DNA of 15,304 nucleotides, from contig MU634130.1 in the NCBI GenBank assembly GCA_026770595.1, forward strand, positions 1 to 15,304, read 5' to 3'. This document shows, piece by piece, positions 1 to 8,600 of the stretch (positions are counted from its first letter, which is position 1; the number at the start of each line of letters is the position of its first letter). Source of the DNA: Ochromonadaceae sp. CCMP2298. Lineage: Eukaryota > Sar > Synurophyceae > Ochromonadales > Ochromonadaceae. Position numbers and translations under genes: made by a program. The notes below the pieces were generated by a model. The model had not been told where the DNA came from. It worked only from the letters and a program-made list of their open reading frames with translations, and ran no database searches.

Positions 1-103
1 GGGGGGGGGGGTCAGCGGCAGAAGTAAGGAAGCAGAAGTGGTGCTAGTGGGGGCTGCGATAGTAGCGGATAGCATAAGTGGTGGGGCAGCGTCGGCAGTA
101 GAG

Positions 104-223
104 TAGCGGAGAGAGGATAGAAAGACTGTGTGCAAGACTTGTATTCTACATTCTACATGCTACCGTGTACCGAGCACACGGGGCAGTAGCAGTAGCGGTT
201 GAGATGATATCCTCTCTCCGCTA
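104..223. repeat. 16-bp perfect inverted repeat (104-119 / 208-223)
   Basis: The left arm TAGCGGAGAGAGGATA (104-119) is the exact reverse complement of TATCCTCTCTCCGCTA (208-223), with 88 bp between the arms. The next eight bases outside the match on the left (GAAAGACT, 120-127) recur inverted as AGTCTTTC at 233-240, so the symmetry continues after a short interruption. No target-site duplication or transposase is visible, so calling it a mobile element would be inference. Confidence 0.75.
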
Positions 224-295
224 TTGAATATGAGTCTTTCTATATAGAAAGGCTCGTATTCTACATGTTACATGCTACCGTGTGTCGAGCACATG
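141..295. repeat. 40-bp direct repeat, two copies 115 bp apart
   Basis: Copies at 141-180 and 256-295 agree at about 35 of 40 bases by hand alignment. Both start GTATTCTACAT and contain ACATGCTACCGTGT followed by CGAGCACA. Each copy contains a small stem around the CGAG core. A diverged third piece (CTAC-GG-TGTGTCGA) continues at 308-321. Confidence 0.75.
232..255. repeat. 24-bp near-perfect palindrome
   Basis: The core CTTTCTATATAGAAAG (236-251) is a perfect 16-bp palindrome. Symmetry extends to 232-255 with a single T/G mismatch (235/252). It sits just before the second copy of the 40-bp direct repeat. Confidence 0.8.
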
Positions 296-303
296 GTAGC
301 ATG
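271..303. repeat. Hairpin: 14-nt arms, 5-nt loop
   Basis: CATGCTACCGTGTG (271-284) pairs with CACATGGTAGCATG (290-303) across the loop TCGAG. The only non-Watson-Crick position is a G-T, which would be a G-U wobble in RNA. It overlaps the second direct repeat and directly abuts the next hairpin. Confidence 0.8.
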
Positions 304-304
304 C

Positions 305-340
305 ATTCTACGGTGTGTCGAATCCGACAAACCGTAGAAT
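305..340. repeat. Hairpin: 16-nt arms, 4-nt loop
   Basis: ATTCTACGGTGTGTCG (305-320) pairs with CGACAAACCGTAGAAT (325-340) across the loop AATC, with one mismatch. It begins one base after the preceding hairpin ends, giving two back-to-back stems. Confidence 0.8.
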
Positions 341-508
341 ATAGAATATACAATATTTAGGAAACGAATATTTCATGTCGAATTTCATTGCGAATTTAAA
401 TGAAAATGCATCAATATCAGCTCCTCCTGCGTTCGTGCGCTTGGATTTCCGAGCGCATATTCTGGTATCCAATATGTACACTGTAATGCCCATGTACAGT
501 ATCTACCT

Positions 509-2132
509 TCACCCCAGCCTCTTCTCTGCTGCCGCACGCATCAGTTTGCGCATGTCCCCCGCCCCTGCACCCGAACCCGCCTCATTTTGGCGGGGGCGCT
601 TGCTGGGGGGGGGGGAGGAGTAGGGGGAGGAGGAGAAGGGACCGGTGTTAGTACTCCCTCCTACCATTCCCCCTATGTGCGCTGCTGTGCCTGCTGTGCC
701 TAACCCCGTCAACCCCGCCCCCACCGTCCCCATCCCCGCCGCCCTCGCCCCAATCGCCACTGCGTTATGCGCGGGCGGCTCAGGCTCGTCGTCGCTGTCC
801 TCCACGGTGGTGACGTGCTGTCCACTAAAGGGCCCCGCTGTGTCTACTGTGCCTGTGTCTGAGTATGCATGCGGCGTCTCGAAGCGCAGCACGGTCACGA
901 TGCCCCTGTGATCCGAGGGGGTGTTATATGACCGCCACTCTGTATCCGTAGGGCCCCACTCTATGTCCTCCCCGCCTATAAGCTTGTACTCCACAGCGCG
1001 CACACGGAAGCGCCCCTGCCTCGCACCGCTGCCGCTGCTGCTACCACCACTGCTGCTACCGCTGTTACCGCTGCTGCTTGTGCTGGTGCCGCTGCTGCTG
1101 CAGCAGAAGGAGTCAGTATAGTACACTCGGTCGAAACGTATATTCATATACTGGGGCGCCGGCTGGCCCTCCGTTAGGGGCGGGCACCAAGTGCGGCCCC
1201 CAGCGAAGCCGGGCTCAATGAAATCCGCGGCGTCGATCATGCGTACCGGAGATACCTGGGGCTGTACCTGAGACTGGGCCTGCTTTTTGGACTGTGCCTG
1301 GGTCAGCTTCTTGGGGTTAATGGCATTGAGCACGCTCTTGGCTTCCGGCTGAGAGGGAGGGAGAGGGGGGGGAGGGTGAGGTGAAGGGGTAACACCGGGA
1401 GTGGGGTGGAGGTGAAGGTGTTAGGTGTGAGTCTGTATGTCTGCAAGTATTTAGGTCGATATGTCTGTAACATACCGCTCGAATATTTAGATCCCCTGCC
1501 AGCACAGCGGGCCCCGTACCCTCCGTATGCAGCACCAGCTCCCCAAGCACCTCCTGCAGCTGCGCCTTCCGCGTCGCAATACGTTCCGGCGGATCTTTTA
1601 GGCTCTCCAGATGGCAGTTGGCAACCAGCCAGTCGGCGCCCCGCACGCGCACCCGCAGCAGCAGCATATCACGCCCCAGGCTGGAGAGAGCCGCGCCCTG
1701 GAAGCTCCTGCGCTCGAAGGTGGAGAGGACAACGCCGGGGGTATTGCGTAGGAATGTGAGAGTGAAGTATCGCCCGAGGGAGGCAAGGTTTTGTGGGTGG
1801 AAGGAACGGTACCCGCCACTCTCCATAGAGCAGATGATAAGCTCTGCTGTGTCTTGCACCACCTGGGAGGGTATAAGAAGGAGAGTATAAGATAATAGAT
1901 AATAGACAGTAAGATAAACATTAAGATTATTGAAGGTATTATAGCATACCTCCTGCAAATGCACCACGTCGAATGCACCTTCCTCGGAGAGGATAAGCGC
2001 CAGCATGCATTCGGTGCGGTACTGGAGGTCCCTCTCGAGGTTTCCGTCGATGTTGTAGGTGAGGAGCTTGAGCTTCTGCTCCCCTGCAGCGCTGTCCTCC
2101 GTGTAGATGGTGCTCTGTGCAGGGCCCTTCAT
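509..2132 (-). CDS. TDP2-like 5'-tyrosyl-DNA phosphodiesterase (EEP family), 3 exons
   Basis: Exons run 2132-1950, 1862-1476 and 1348-509 (469 aa). The introns (87 and 127 nt, donors GTATGC and GTATGT) are both phase 0. Family motifs appear in order: TYNIDG (25-30), LQE (59-61), HLES (145-148), GDLNIR (184-189), RFDR (261-264) and SDH (335-337). These match the Mg-dependent endonuclease/exonuclease/phosphatase fold. The GDxN-[LI]-R, RFDR and SDH forms point to TDP2, which in known members removes topoisomerase II tyrosine adducts from DNA 5' ends. Expected catalytic residues are N27, E61, D185 and H337. A Ser/Gly-rich insert (about 274-297) splits the last two motifs. The tail is Gly/Ala-rich and ends with a basic, possibly nuclear-targeting SKRPRQ. 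The reading frame stays open upstream to a stop at 2282-2280 but contains no ATG, so I chose the ATG at 2132. An acceptor-like CACACAG lies 13 bases before it, so a 5' exon is possible. Confidence 0.78.
605..615. repeat. 11-G homopolymer inside the TDP2-like coding region
   Basis: A run of 11 G on the plus strand (C on the coding strand) encodes part of the SSPPPS stretch just before the basic SKRPRQ tail. A one-base length error or polymorphism here would change the last 30 or so residues. Confidence 0.85.
1027..1106. repeat. GCT/ACC-type trinucleotide repeat encoding the Ser/Gly insert
   Basis: Imperfect GCTGCT and ACCACT triplets, read on the minus strand, encode the Ser/Gly/Thr-rich insert between the RFDR and SDH motifs of the TDP2-like protein. 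Triplet-unit expansion keeps the frame and explains the insert. Confidence 0.7.
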
Positions 2133-2913
2133 TGCGATTGTGGGACTGTGTGATGGTGAGAGGGCAAGGTAAGAGGGCGTGGGTGAGGGGGCGTAGGGAG
2201 AGGCAGGTGAGACGTCGGCGCTAGTGACAATCTGCTTCTCTCCCTCTCCACTCCTCCCTGCCACATGAGACAGCAGAATCTACCTCAAAACCACCGAGAT
2301 CAATCACTTCACAGAGAAGCCGCGTATTCCCCAAGTGCTTCTCGTCGAGAAAATGCACGAACTCCGAACTTCAACCGCGAGCGCCAGGGGGCGGGCGATC
2401 TGCGCGGCCAGTTCAAGCGGCGCTAGAAAGGGCAGAGCTCGTAGAGGCCCCCTCTAGGCATTCTGTAGAGCAAAGAGGAGAGCAACACGGCTGCCAGTCG
2501 CTCGAATGAGTGAGATTAGTGAACAGATCGATGGGATGGGTAGGAACTATCATAGCATCCAGATTTTTGTAGGGAAAGGGTTATTCGTTTTTTTGCCTGC
2601 CAAAAGCGCCTAAATGAGAGATATTTTGCATAAAATTCGGTTTCTGCGACGAGAATTTGTTTCGAATTATCCTCGATTCGATTTCGAATTCTGGTTGCGG
2701 GATTTTCTGTATCAAAATTTCTTGTGTGCACAGTTTTGCCCAGCAGAATTGTGAACAGAGTCGTGGAACGTCTCTCAAGCGATGGAACCATTGTCTGCAG
2801 CACTCCTTCTGTCTGCAGGGCGCAGATCTCTCGGATTCCAATATCCAGTGAGTGCCCGCGAGGCTGTGTGGGTGAAGGCGCGCGCAGGTGAACTGCCTAC
2901 CAACACTTCAAAC
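2133..2913. promoter_or_regulatory. Divergent intergenic region between the TDP2-like and CTL-like genes
   Basis: Both flanking genes are transcribed away from this segment, so it should hold both promoters; no TATA box is obvious. From 2510 to 2760 it is AT-rich with repeated TTCGAATT-type motifs, including TTTCGAATT at 2660-2668 and 2682-2690. On the minus strand a pyrimidine-rich tract ending CTCTACAG (cut after 2463) looks like a splice acceptor and precedes a GC-rich island (about 2375-2460) that might be a 5' exon. On the plus strand CTTCTGTCTGCAG (ending 2818) is also acceptor-like and would suit a 5' UTR intron of the transporter gene. These splice assignments are inference. Confidence 0.5.
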
Positions 2914-5061
2914 ATGGACGGCGGTACCGGCGTAGCGATCGTGCTATTCACCCTCCTGGGCCTGATTTTCTGCGGCATAGTGGGCTGCTGCGGGTTCTGC
3001 TGCTTGTGCTGCGCGTTCCCCATCTTCTCGATAATCTCTGGCATGTTCAAGACGACCTCTTCGAACAGCAGCCGCGCGCGGGGCGGGGAGTACGAGATGG
3101 TGAACGACGCCAGCTACCACCAGACCGTCGAGGGATACGAGCCCTCGGCACCCCCGCTGTACGCCAACCTCGAGCCCATGGCAGAGGCCTACATCGTCCC
3201 GCCGCTGGTGGAGGCGCATGCACTGCAGGCGGAGGCAGTGGCTCTCGAGCGTGGCGGTGCGCCTATCTCCCAGACGTACCAGACCGCCTTCCGCGACGTC
3301 TGGGCGGCCCTGCTTTTCCTGCTCAACGTGGGTGTGGTGTTGCTGCTAGCTGTGCGGGGCACCTATCTGGCCCACGCCGCTCCACAGCAGATGGACCTGG
3401 ACTTAGGCGTGCTGAAACTTGGACTTTTGATGTTCCTGACATTGGCTTTCACGGCCTCCTGTGCGGGCTCCCTGGGCCTCTCCTTTCTGATGAAGCACTC
3501 CCAGAGTATGATCGAGTACATGCTCTGGGCGAACATCATAATGCAGGCGGTGGGGGCTGTGATGTGTCTATTCGCGCTACAAGTCGTGGGCTTTGTGATA
3601 TTCGCTGTTTTAGCGGCTCTGAACTACTGGTATCTTCGTTCAGTTGCAGACCGCATCCCCTTCGCCTCCTCGGTGCTCACCACCGCCTGCGCAGCTCTTC
3701 AGGCCAACTATGCGGGCTTTCTGAGCACCGCGTACTGCGCGCTGTTTGTGCAACTGGCCTGGGTGGGGCTGTGGGGCATGGCGATGTGGTATGTGAGACA
3801 GTGCGCGGATGACAGCAACAACAATGGAAACAGTGGCAATGGCGACGGCAATGGCAATAGCGAGGATGATAGTGGTATCAACGGCTTCGTCCTGTTCCTC
3901 CTCCTGGTGTCTCTATACTGGGGCGTGCAGGTGATCCGCAGCGTGGTGGACACCACCATAGAGGGAACCGTAGCCTGCTGGTGGTTCCAGCCCAAAAGAC
4001 CCTCGCCCGTCAGGGGGTCTTTATTCCGCGCTCTCTCCACTTCATTTGGGTCTATATGCCTCGGCTCGCTGATCGTCGCGCTGCTGCAGGCGGCCCGAGC
4101 AATGGTGCATGGGATGAAGCGGCAGTTGATGAGAGGCCGCAACCGCGACGGTGCAGCCCTACCTGCCATGGCTGGCGCGTGTCTGCTAGGCATGCTGGAG
4201 TTCTTGCTCGAGATGTTGGAATACGCTGTACGCTATTTCAACAAATACGCCTACTGCTATGTGGCCGCATACGGGCTGGGCTTCGTGGACGCAGGCCAGA
4301 AGGTGACAGAGTTGTTTACGAAGCGCGGCTGGACCGCCATTATCAACGACAACCTCATCAGCCGCGCTCTGGGTTTTGGCGTCCTGGCTTTGGCTGTTTT
4401 CAACGCACTGATGGGGGTGGTGCTGGGCTTAATTGTGGCCGCCAACGGGGGCGACGTGGGGCTGTATGTGGTGCTGGGCGCGGTGCTGGGCGCGCTGACG
4501 GGGCTGGTGGCGGGTATGGTGCTGTCGCAGGCGCTGGATTCTGCAGTGGCCATGGTTTATGTGTGCTTCGCGGAAGACCCTGCGGCACTGCAGACCAACC
4601 ACCCCTCTGAGTACTCCTCTCTCAAGGGAACCTGGGACCATATGCACCCAGGCAGCCTCAGCTGGCACACCTCCTCAGCTATGGGCTCAGGCGGTAGGGC
4701 GCCGGCGACAGGGGGTGTGGGGTATGTGGGTGGGAGTGGGGGTGGGGGCGGCGTTGGAATCGTCTACCCCACAGCAAACAATGTATACACACAACCCGCA
4801 CACCTGCCCACCTACCTGTCCCCGCCCAGTCCCCATATGGGGGTGTACGGTGGGTACGACCACAGTGGAGGTGCGGGGGGCGGGGGGGCGTACGGGTACG
4901 GGGAGGACACCTACGCGGGCGGATACGCAGGTCCGCCGGGCAGCAATGCAGGTATAGCCACTAGGCCGTACGCCTACTCTACCAGCTCCATGCCTGCGGC
5001 GAAACCGGTTGATTTCGTGCCGGTGCCCAGCGCACCTCCCGCACAGAAGCCCACAGGCTGA
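2914..5061 (+). CDS. Choline-transporter-like (CTL/SLC44/Pns1 family) membrane protein
   Basis: The open frame encodes 715 aa from the ATG at 2914. An in-frame ATG at 2782 would add 44 residues, but an acceptor-like site at 2818 and the non-coding look of that stretch favour 2914. Family blocks are clear: YWGVQVI (335-341), EGTVACWWF (350-358), TSFGSIC (376-382), FNKYAYCYVAAYG (442-454), NDNLISRALGFG (478-489) and CFAEDP (551-556). About ten hydrophobic segments are visible, including 129-147, 166-192, 203-238, 262-293, 324-341, 375-392 and 487-545. Known relatives move choline or ethanolamine across plasma or organelle membranes; the substrate here is inferred. The N-terminus has an unusual Cys cluster (20-33) and a PSAPPLY sequence (77-83). 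An Asn/Gly-rich loop (298-323) and a Gly/Tyr-rich C-tail (about 590-690) look disordered. No introns are needed. Confidence 0.88.
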   Translation: MDGGTGVAIVLFTLLGLIFCGIVGCCGFCCLCCAFPIFSIISGMFKTTSSNSSRARGGEYEMVNDASYHQTVEGYEPSAPPLYANLEPMAEAYIVPPLVEAHALQAEAVALERGGAPISQTYQTAFRDVWAALLFLLNVGVVLLLAVRGTYLAHAAPQQMDLDLGVLKLGLLMFLTLAFTASCAGSLGLSFLMKHSQSMIEYMLWANIIMQAVGAVMCLFALQVVGFVIFAVLAALNYWYLRSVADRIPFASSVLTTACAALQANYAGFLSTAYCALFVQLAWVGLWGMAMWYVRQCADDSNNNGNSGNGDGNGNSEDDSGINGFVLFLLLVSLYWGVQVIRSVVDTTIEGTVACWWFQPKRPSPVRGSLFRALSTSFGSICLGSLIVALLQAARAMVHGMKRQLMRGRNRDGAALPAMAGACLLGMLEFLLEMLEYAVRYFNKYAYCYVAAYGLGFVDAGQKVTELFTKRGWTAIINDNLISRALGFGVLALAVFNALMGVVLGLIVAANGGDVGLYVVLGAVLGALTGLVAGMVLSQALDSAVAMVYVCFAEDPAALQTNHPSEYSSLKGTWDHMHPGSLSWHTSSAMGSGGRAPATGGVGYVGGSGGGGGVGIVYPTANNVYTQPAHLPTYLSPPSPHMGVYGGYDHSGGAGGGGAYGYGEDTYAGGYAGPPGSNAGIATRPYAYSTSSMPAAKPVDFVPVPSAPPAQKPTG

Positions 5062-5608
5062 GGGCTGGAGGCTGGGGTCTTCGGGGTTGGGGGCTAATAG
5101 CACGTATCTCATAGCAAATAGCACGTTGCACGTATATCTCATACCATCTGTTTTTGTTTTCAGGGTATATACGTTTGTATTGTCAAGTGCGAAGGAAGTA
5201 GCGGTCCTCACGATTTCGTTCACGCTGGAGTTTGCGGTGTGGTGTATTATTAATATTTACAATTTTGCGGTGTGTGAGTGTACCTACTCCCACACACGTA
5301 GTTTCTCCCCAATACTCATACGTACTTTCTCCCCTGTTCTCTCTGCCCTCCTCCCCTCCCCCCCCTTCCTCCCCGGTATTGCAAAACCGCCTGACTTTGG
5401 CTGTTTGGTCGCAAATCCGCCGAAATTCTGCTCATCCGCTGAAACGGTTAGGGACCTACTTCATACGTCTTATCAGCACAATCTTCGCAATCTTGGACAC
5501 GGCACTTCCCCTTGGTAAAACGAGGTTTGCAGCGCGCATGACAGTGTTTTCGCGCCCTCATCTTGCTCCCCCAATTTTCCCAATCGCACTGGCGTGAGAG
5601 CTCCAGCC
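5062..5608. promoter_or_regulatory. Spacer: 3' flank of CTL-like gene and 5' region of the 13-exon gene
   Basis: No gene is supported here. Just after the transporter stop, TAGCACGT occurs twice (5098 and 5119), each followed by TATCTCATA or TATATCTCATA. A strong acceptor-like tract, TTTTTGTTTTCAG (5150-5162), could end a 3' UTR intron, but I found no convincing donor. 5290-5380 is pyrimidine-rich, with a C8 run, and probably belongs to the promoter or 5' UTR of the next gene. Short open frames across this area show no recognisable content. Confidence 0.5.
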
Positions 5609-8600
5609 ATGGACAACATTCCACAGCTGCAGCAGCTCGTGCGGGAGCAGCTCGCGGTGCACCTCCACTCCAAGAAATTCAAGCTCTCTGGCAACCCCCT
5701 GTCTTTTGGCTCTCCAGGAAAGAAGCTCATTACGAGAGTAGGAGAGGGAACCGTTCCACTGACACTCTCATATGATCCTTTGGCTGTGTATCCACGGAGC
5801 AATCGCGAGATCCGGCACTCACACGATAGATACTACAAAGGCAGCGGAGATGCCTCCGACAGCATCTCCGCAGGCAGCAGTACCCGTGACGGCCTAGCGT
5901 TGCGTAGCATAACCAGGTTTCAGACCCCATCCTACACGTCGCTGCATTCGACGTCGAGCCCGTCGTACCGCAAGGGGCTAGGCGGCAAGATGCGCAGGGT
6001 GCAGTTGGCCCGCCTGGACCGCGACGAAGAGGAGGACGCTGAAAGCATAAGCGTCGCTGGTACCTCTCTGGCTTCCAAGTCCGTGGAAGACCTCTACGCG
6101 GAGCAGTACCTGGAGAGGGAGACTACGAAGAGGCAGCTGGACGAGGGGCTGTACTTCACCTCCAAGATCGCCACACCGCGCCTGCTGGCCTCGGACAGAA
6201 ACGCGACCTTCAAGAGCAAGGATTTGATGAACACGCTCATAGAGGACATCTCATGTAAGAAGGAGGTTTATTGTGTTATCCACTGTCGCCCTAACTCCCA
6301 TTCGTCCTCCTTGTCTACGTCGCAGTCATGTCTATGTCCACGATGGACTCCAAGGGACCCTCTCTGGTCAGCGGCACCACAGGCTCGATGCAGGAGTGGA
6401 AGACACTCTACAACACCGAGACCACCAACTTCGACTCCATGGCTCTCTACGCAGAGGTGGGCGCTCTTCCGAACCGCCCCTTCATCCGAAATTACTCACA
6501 CCCTCCCCTATCCCCATCTAGGTGCGGTATCTCGAGCTGAAGGCATTGGAAGGCGAGAACGATTCCCAGTGCACTAAGCTGAAGGCTACAGTTTGTGCAG
6601 ACCTGCTGCTGAAGTTGTGCACGGCCACTGGCAGATACACCCAGGTACCCACCTATAGTCTATAACCCACACGTGCTCTACCCTGCTAACCATTAAAACC
6701 CACAGGTTATGGAGCCCATCCTCTGGGAAGTGCTCAACTGCGTTTTCTGCGACTTCCCCCACGGCGACAAGGTGATGCGCTCGAAGGACTCTCTGAAGGG
6801 CTTCTACGCGATGACCACCTACTGCGACAAGTACAGAGAGCAGCACGAGCTCTACGAAGATGTAAGCCAATCGTACCCAAATTATGCCGAATCGTACCCA
6901 AACTATGTAATCTATGTGCTCACCGTGCTTACTGCCTCCTTTCTCGCTCAGATACTGGCTGAGTACGAGCTGGTGCAGCAGGGCCTGAGCATGGCTGAGG
7001 TGGTGAAGAAGTTCCAGACGGTGAAGATGGTTTTCAACCAGAAGCAGCAATTTAGCAGAGACTCCGCGTTCTTCGTAAGTCCCGCCTTACTCCCACTCCT
7101 GTGTCCTCTGTCCTCTGTCCTCTGTCCTCTGTCCTCTGTCTTCTGTCCTCTGTCCAGTGTCCAGTGTCCTATGTCCTGTGCGTCTTTCATGATGGATATC
7201 CTCTGACCCCACTTTCTCTCTCAGCTGTGGAAAGGTGAGCTTCGACGAAGCAAAGCGCGGCAGCGCGTGGCAAAGCGGAGGGCGCTGTGGTACCGATGGC
7301 GCAAATGGGTGGCCTACTGCAAGCGGCACAGCAAGTACGAGGACCGGGACTTTGCAGACGAGCTGGACGAGAAGATCCTGCTACTGGAGCAGCTGACCAG
7401 CCTGCTGCAGGGCGAAGACGCAGTGAGTGCCACGGCTGAAAGTACAATCCTTTCTCCTCTATATCCTTCTATGTTTGCTTATCAATACTCCACTTACTCC
7501 TCACAGACCAGCATCGTGAGGCGCGAGCGCGAGAAAGTAGTGGAGGAAAAGAGGGGCATACCGAGCAGGCTGCGGAACATCGAAATACGGGCACGCTTCG
7601 AGCGTGCAGAGCAGGCTGCGCAAGCGACGGTCTTGCAAGCAAGAGATCAGGTACGCACAGACAATACAACTGGCATACCAGGCATAGGCGCCTTATGACT
7701 AATACATCTCTCTGTCTCTAACCGTCCAGAACAAGGATTTGGCGCAACCCGCAGCAACCACGGCCGTGGAATCTCTTGTTAGAATAAAGAGGGTGAGTAA
7801 AGCTCGCCATATTTTGCCATATCGCCTCAGCCTGCAGCATGCGTCCCTGCACTCACCCTGAACCCCCATCTCTTCCTCTCTCCTCGCAGAACAACATGAC
7901 ACAAACACCGGACGCGTGGATGACTGGAATCAGCGGTAAGCACGCCCTATATTCCTTTATTCCTATATTCTCCCGCCCGGCTGTCCTCACTCTTCTTCCC
8001 ACTCCTTCCCCACCACCACAGAGGAACCCTTCGTCGAGGTGGATGAGAAGCAATTCCCCCACCTCAAGGGCCCCTCGCGACTCGCCCGCCAATCCTCCGC
8101 CAAGGGCGGCATTCCAGGAGTCACGCCGGCCCGCCACTCATCAGTGGACCTGTCGAAGAGCCCATCTTTCAAGGGACTGACCCAGGAACCCCAAGCTTCG
8201 CCACGCGGTCCCAGCGTGCTTTCAGAAACCGTGCGCAAGGGCAAGAAGTCCACAGTGGGCGTAGTGGTGCCTCCTATCTACAAGCTGGACGTTAGCGCTG
8301 CCTGCGAGCTGGTCACCTCTGTGTACGAGAGGAAAGTGGGCGAAGCCTGGGTGGACCCGGCGGCAATCAATTTCCACAAGTGCACCCCGCTGCTCCAGCA
8401 AACGCGAGAGGTAAGTGCGCCACTGGCTGATGCCCTGCGCCTTCTGCTCACCTTCCCCTCTCTTCTCACCTTCCCCTGTCTTCTCACCTCCCTCTCGTCT
8501 CACAGATGATCTACAAGCGCTACGGCATCAAGCGGCTGTCAGACAAATTCTTCAAGGTGGGCAACAAGCACCGTCTCCCCCCCCTGAGATTACTATCTCC

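Larger units (their letters stand above)
1..508. other. Non-coding 3' flank rich in direct and inverted repeats
   Basis: No believable gene lies here; the short open frames have no recognisable content. The stretch opens with an 11-G run, followed by an AG/GC-rich low-complexity part (to about 120) in which AGTAGCGG occurs at 61-68, 102-109 and 191-198. From 104 to 340 it holds a set of direct repeats, inverted arms and hairpins, listed separately. From about 340 to 480 it becomes AT-rich with repeated CGAAT (366, 380, 391). It is the 3' flank of the minus-strand TDP2-like gene, whose stop codon is at 511-509. I saw no clear polyadenylation signal on the minus strand. Confidence 0.7.

Noticed and set aside
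104-340. CRISPR-like repeat-spacer array
   Set aside because: Only two similar direct copies with unequal context, in a eukaryotic nuclear setting with no cas-like genes.
2280-2360. Minus-strand peptide-like stretch containing EVIDLGG, resembling a SUMO-interacting motif upstream of the TDP2-like gene
   Set aside because: It has a stop codon close upstream, GC-poor third positions unlike the real exons, and no splice junction that joins it in frame to the first exon.
2516-2803. 95-codon minus-strand frame in the divergent promoter
   Set aside because: AT-rich, with no domain and no partner exon, and overlapping likely promoter DNA.
2782-2913. 44-residue N-terminal extension of the transporter
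   Set aside because: It is in frame, but lacks family similarity and contains an acceptor-like site; kept only as an alternative start.
3006-4610. Long plus-strand frames (268 and 209 codons) overlapping the transporter
   Set aside because: They are in another frame of the clear CTL-family coding region and have low-quality Arg/Gly-rich content; they are shadows.
7102-7178. Interstitial telomere repeat
   Set aside because: The TGTCCTC unit does not match common telomere repeats such as TTTAGGG or TTAGGG on either strand.
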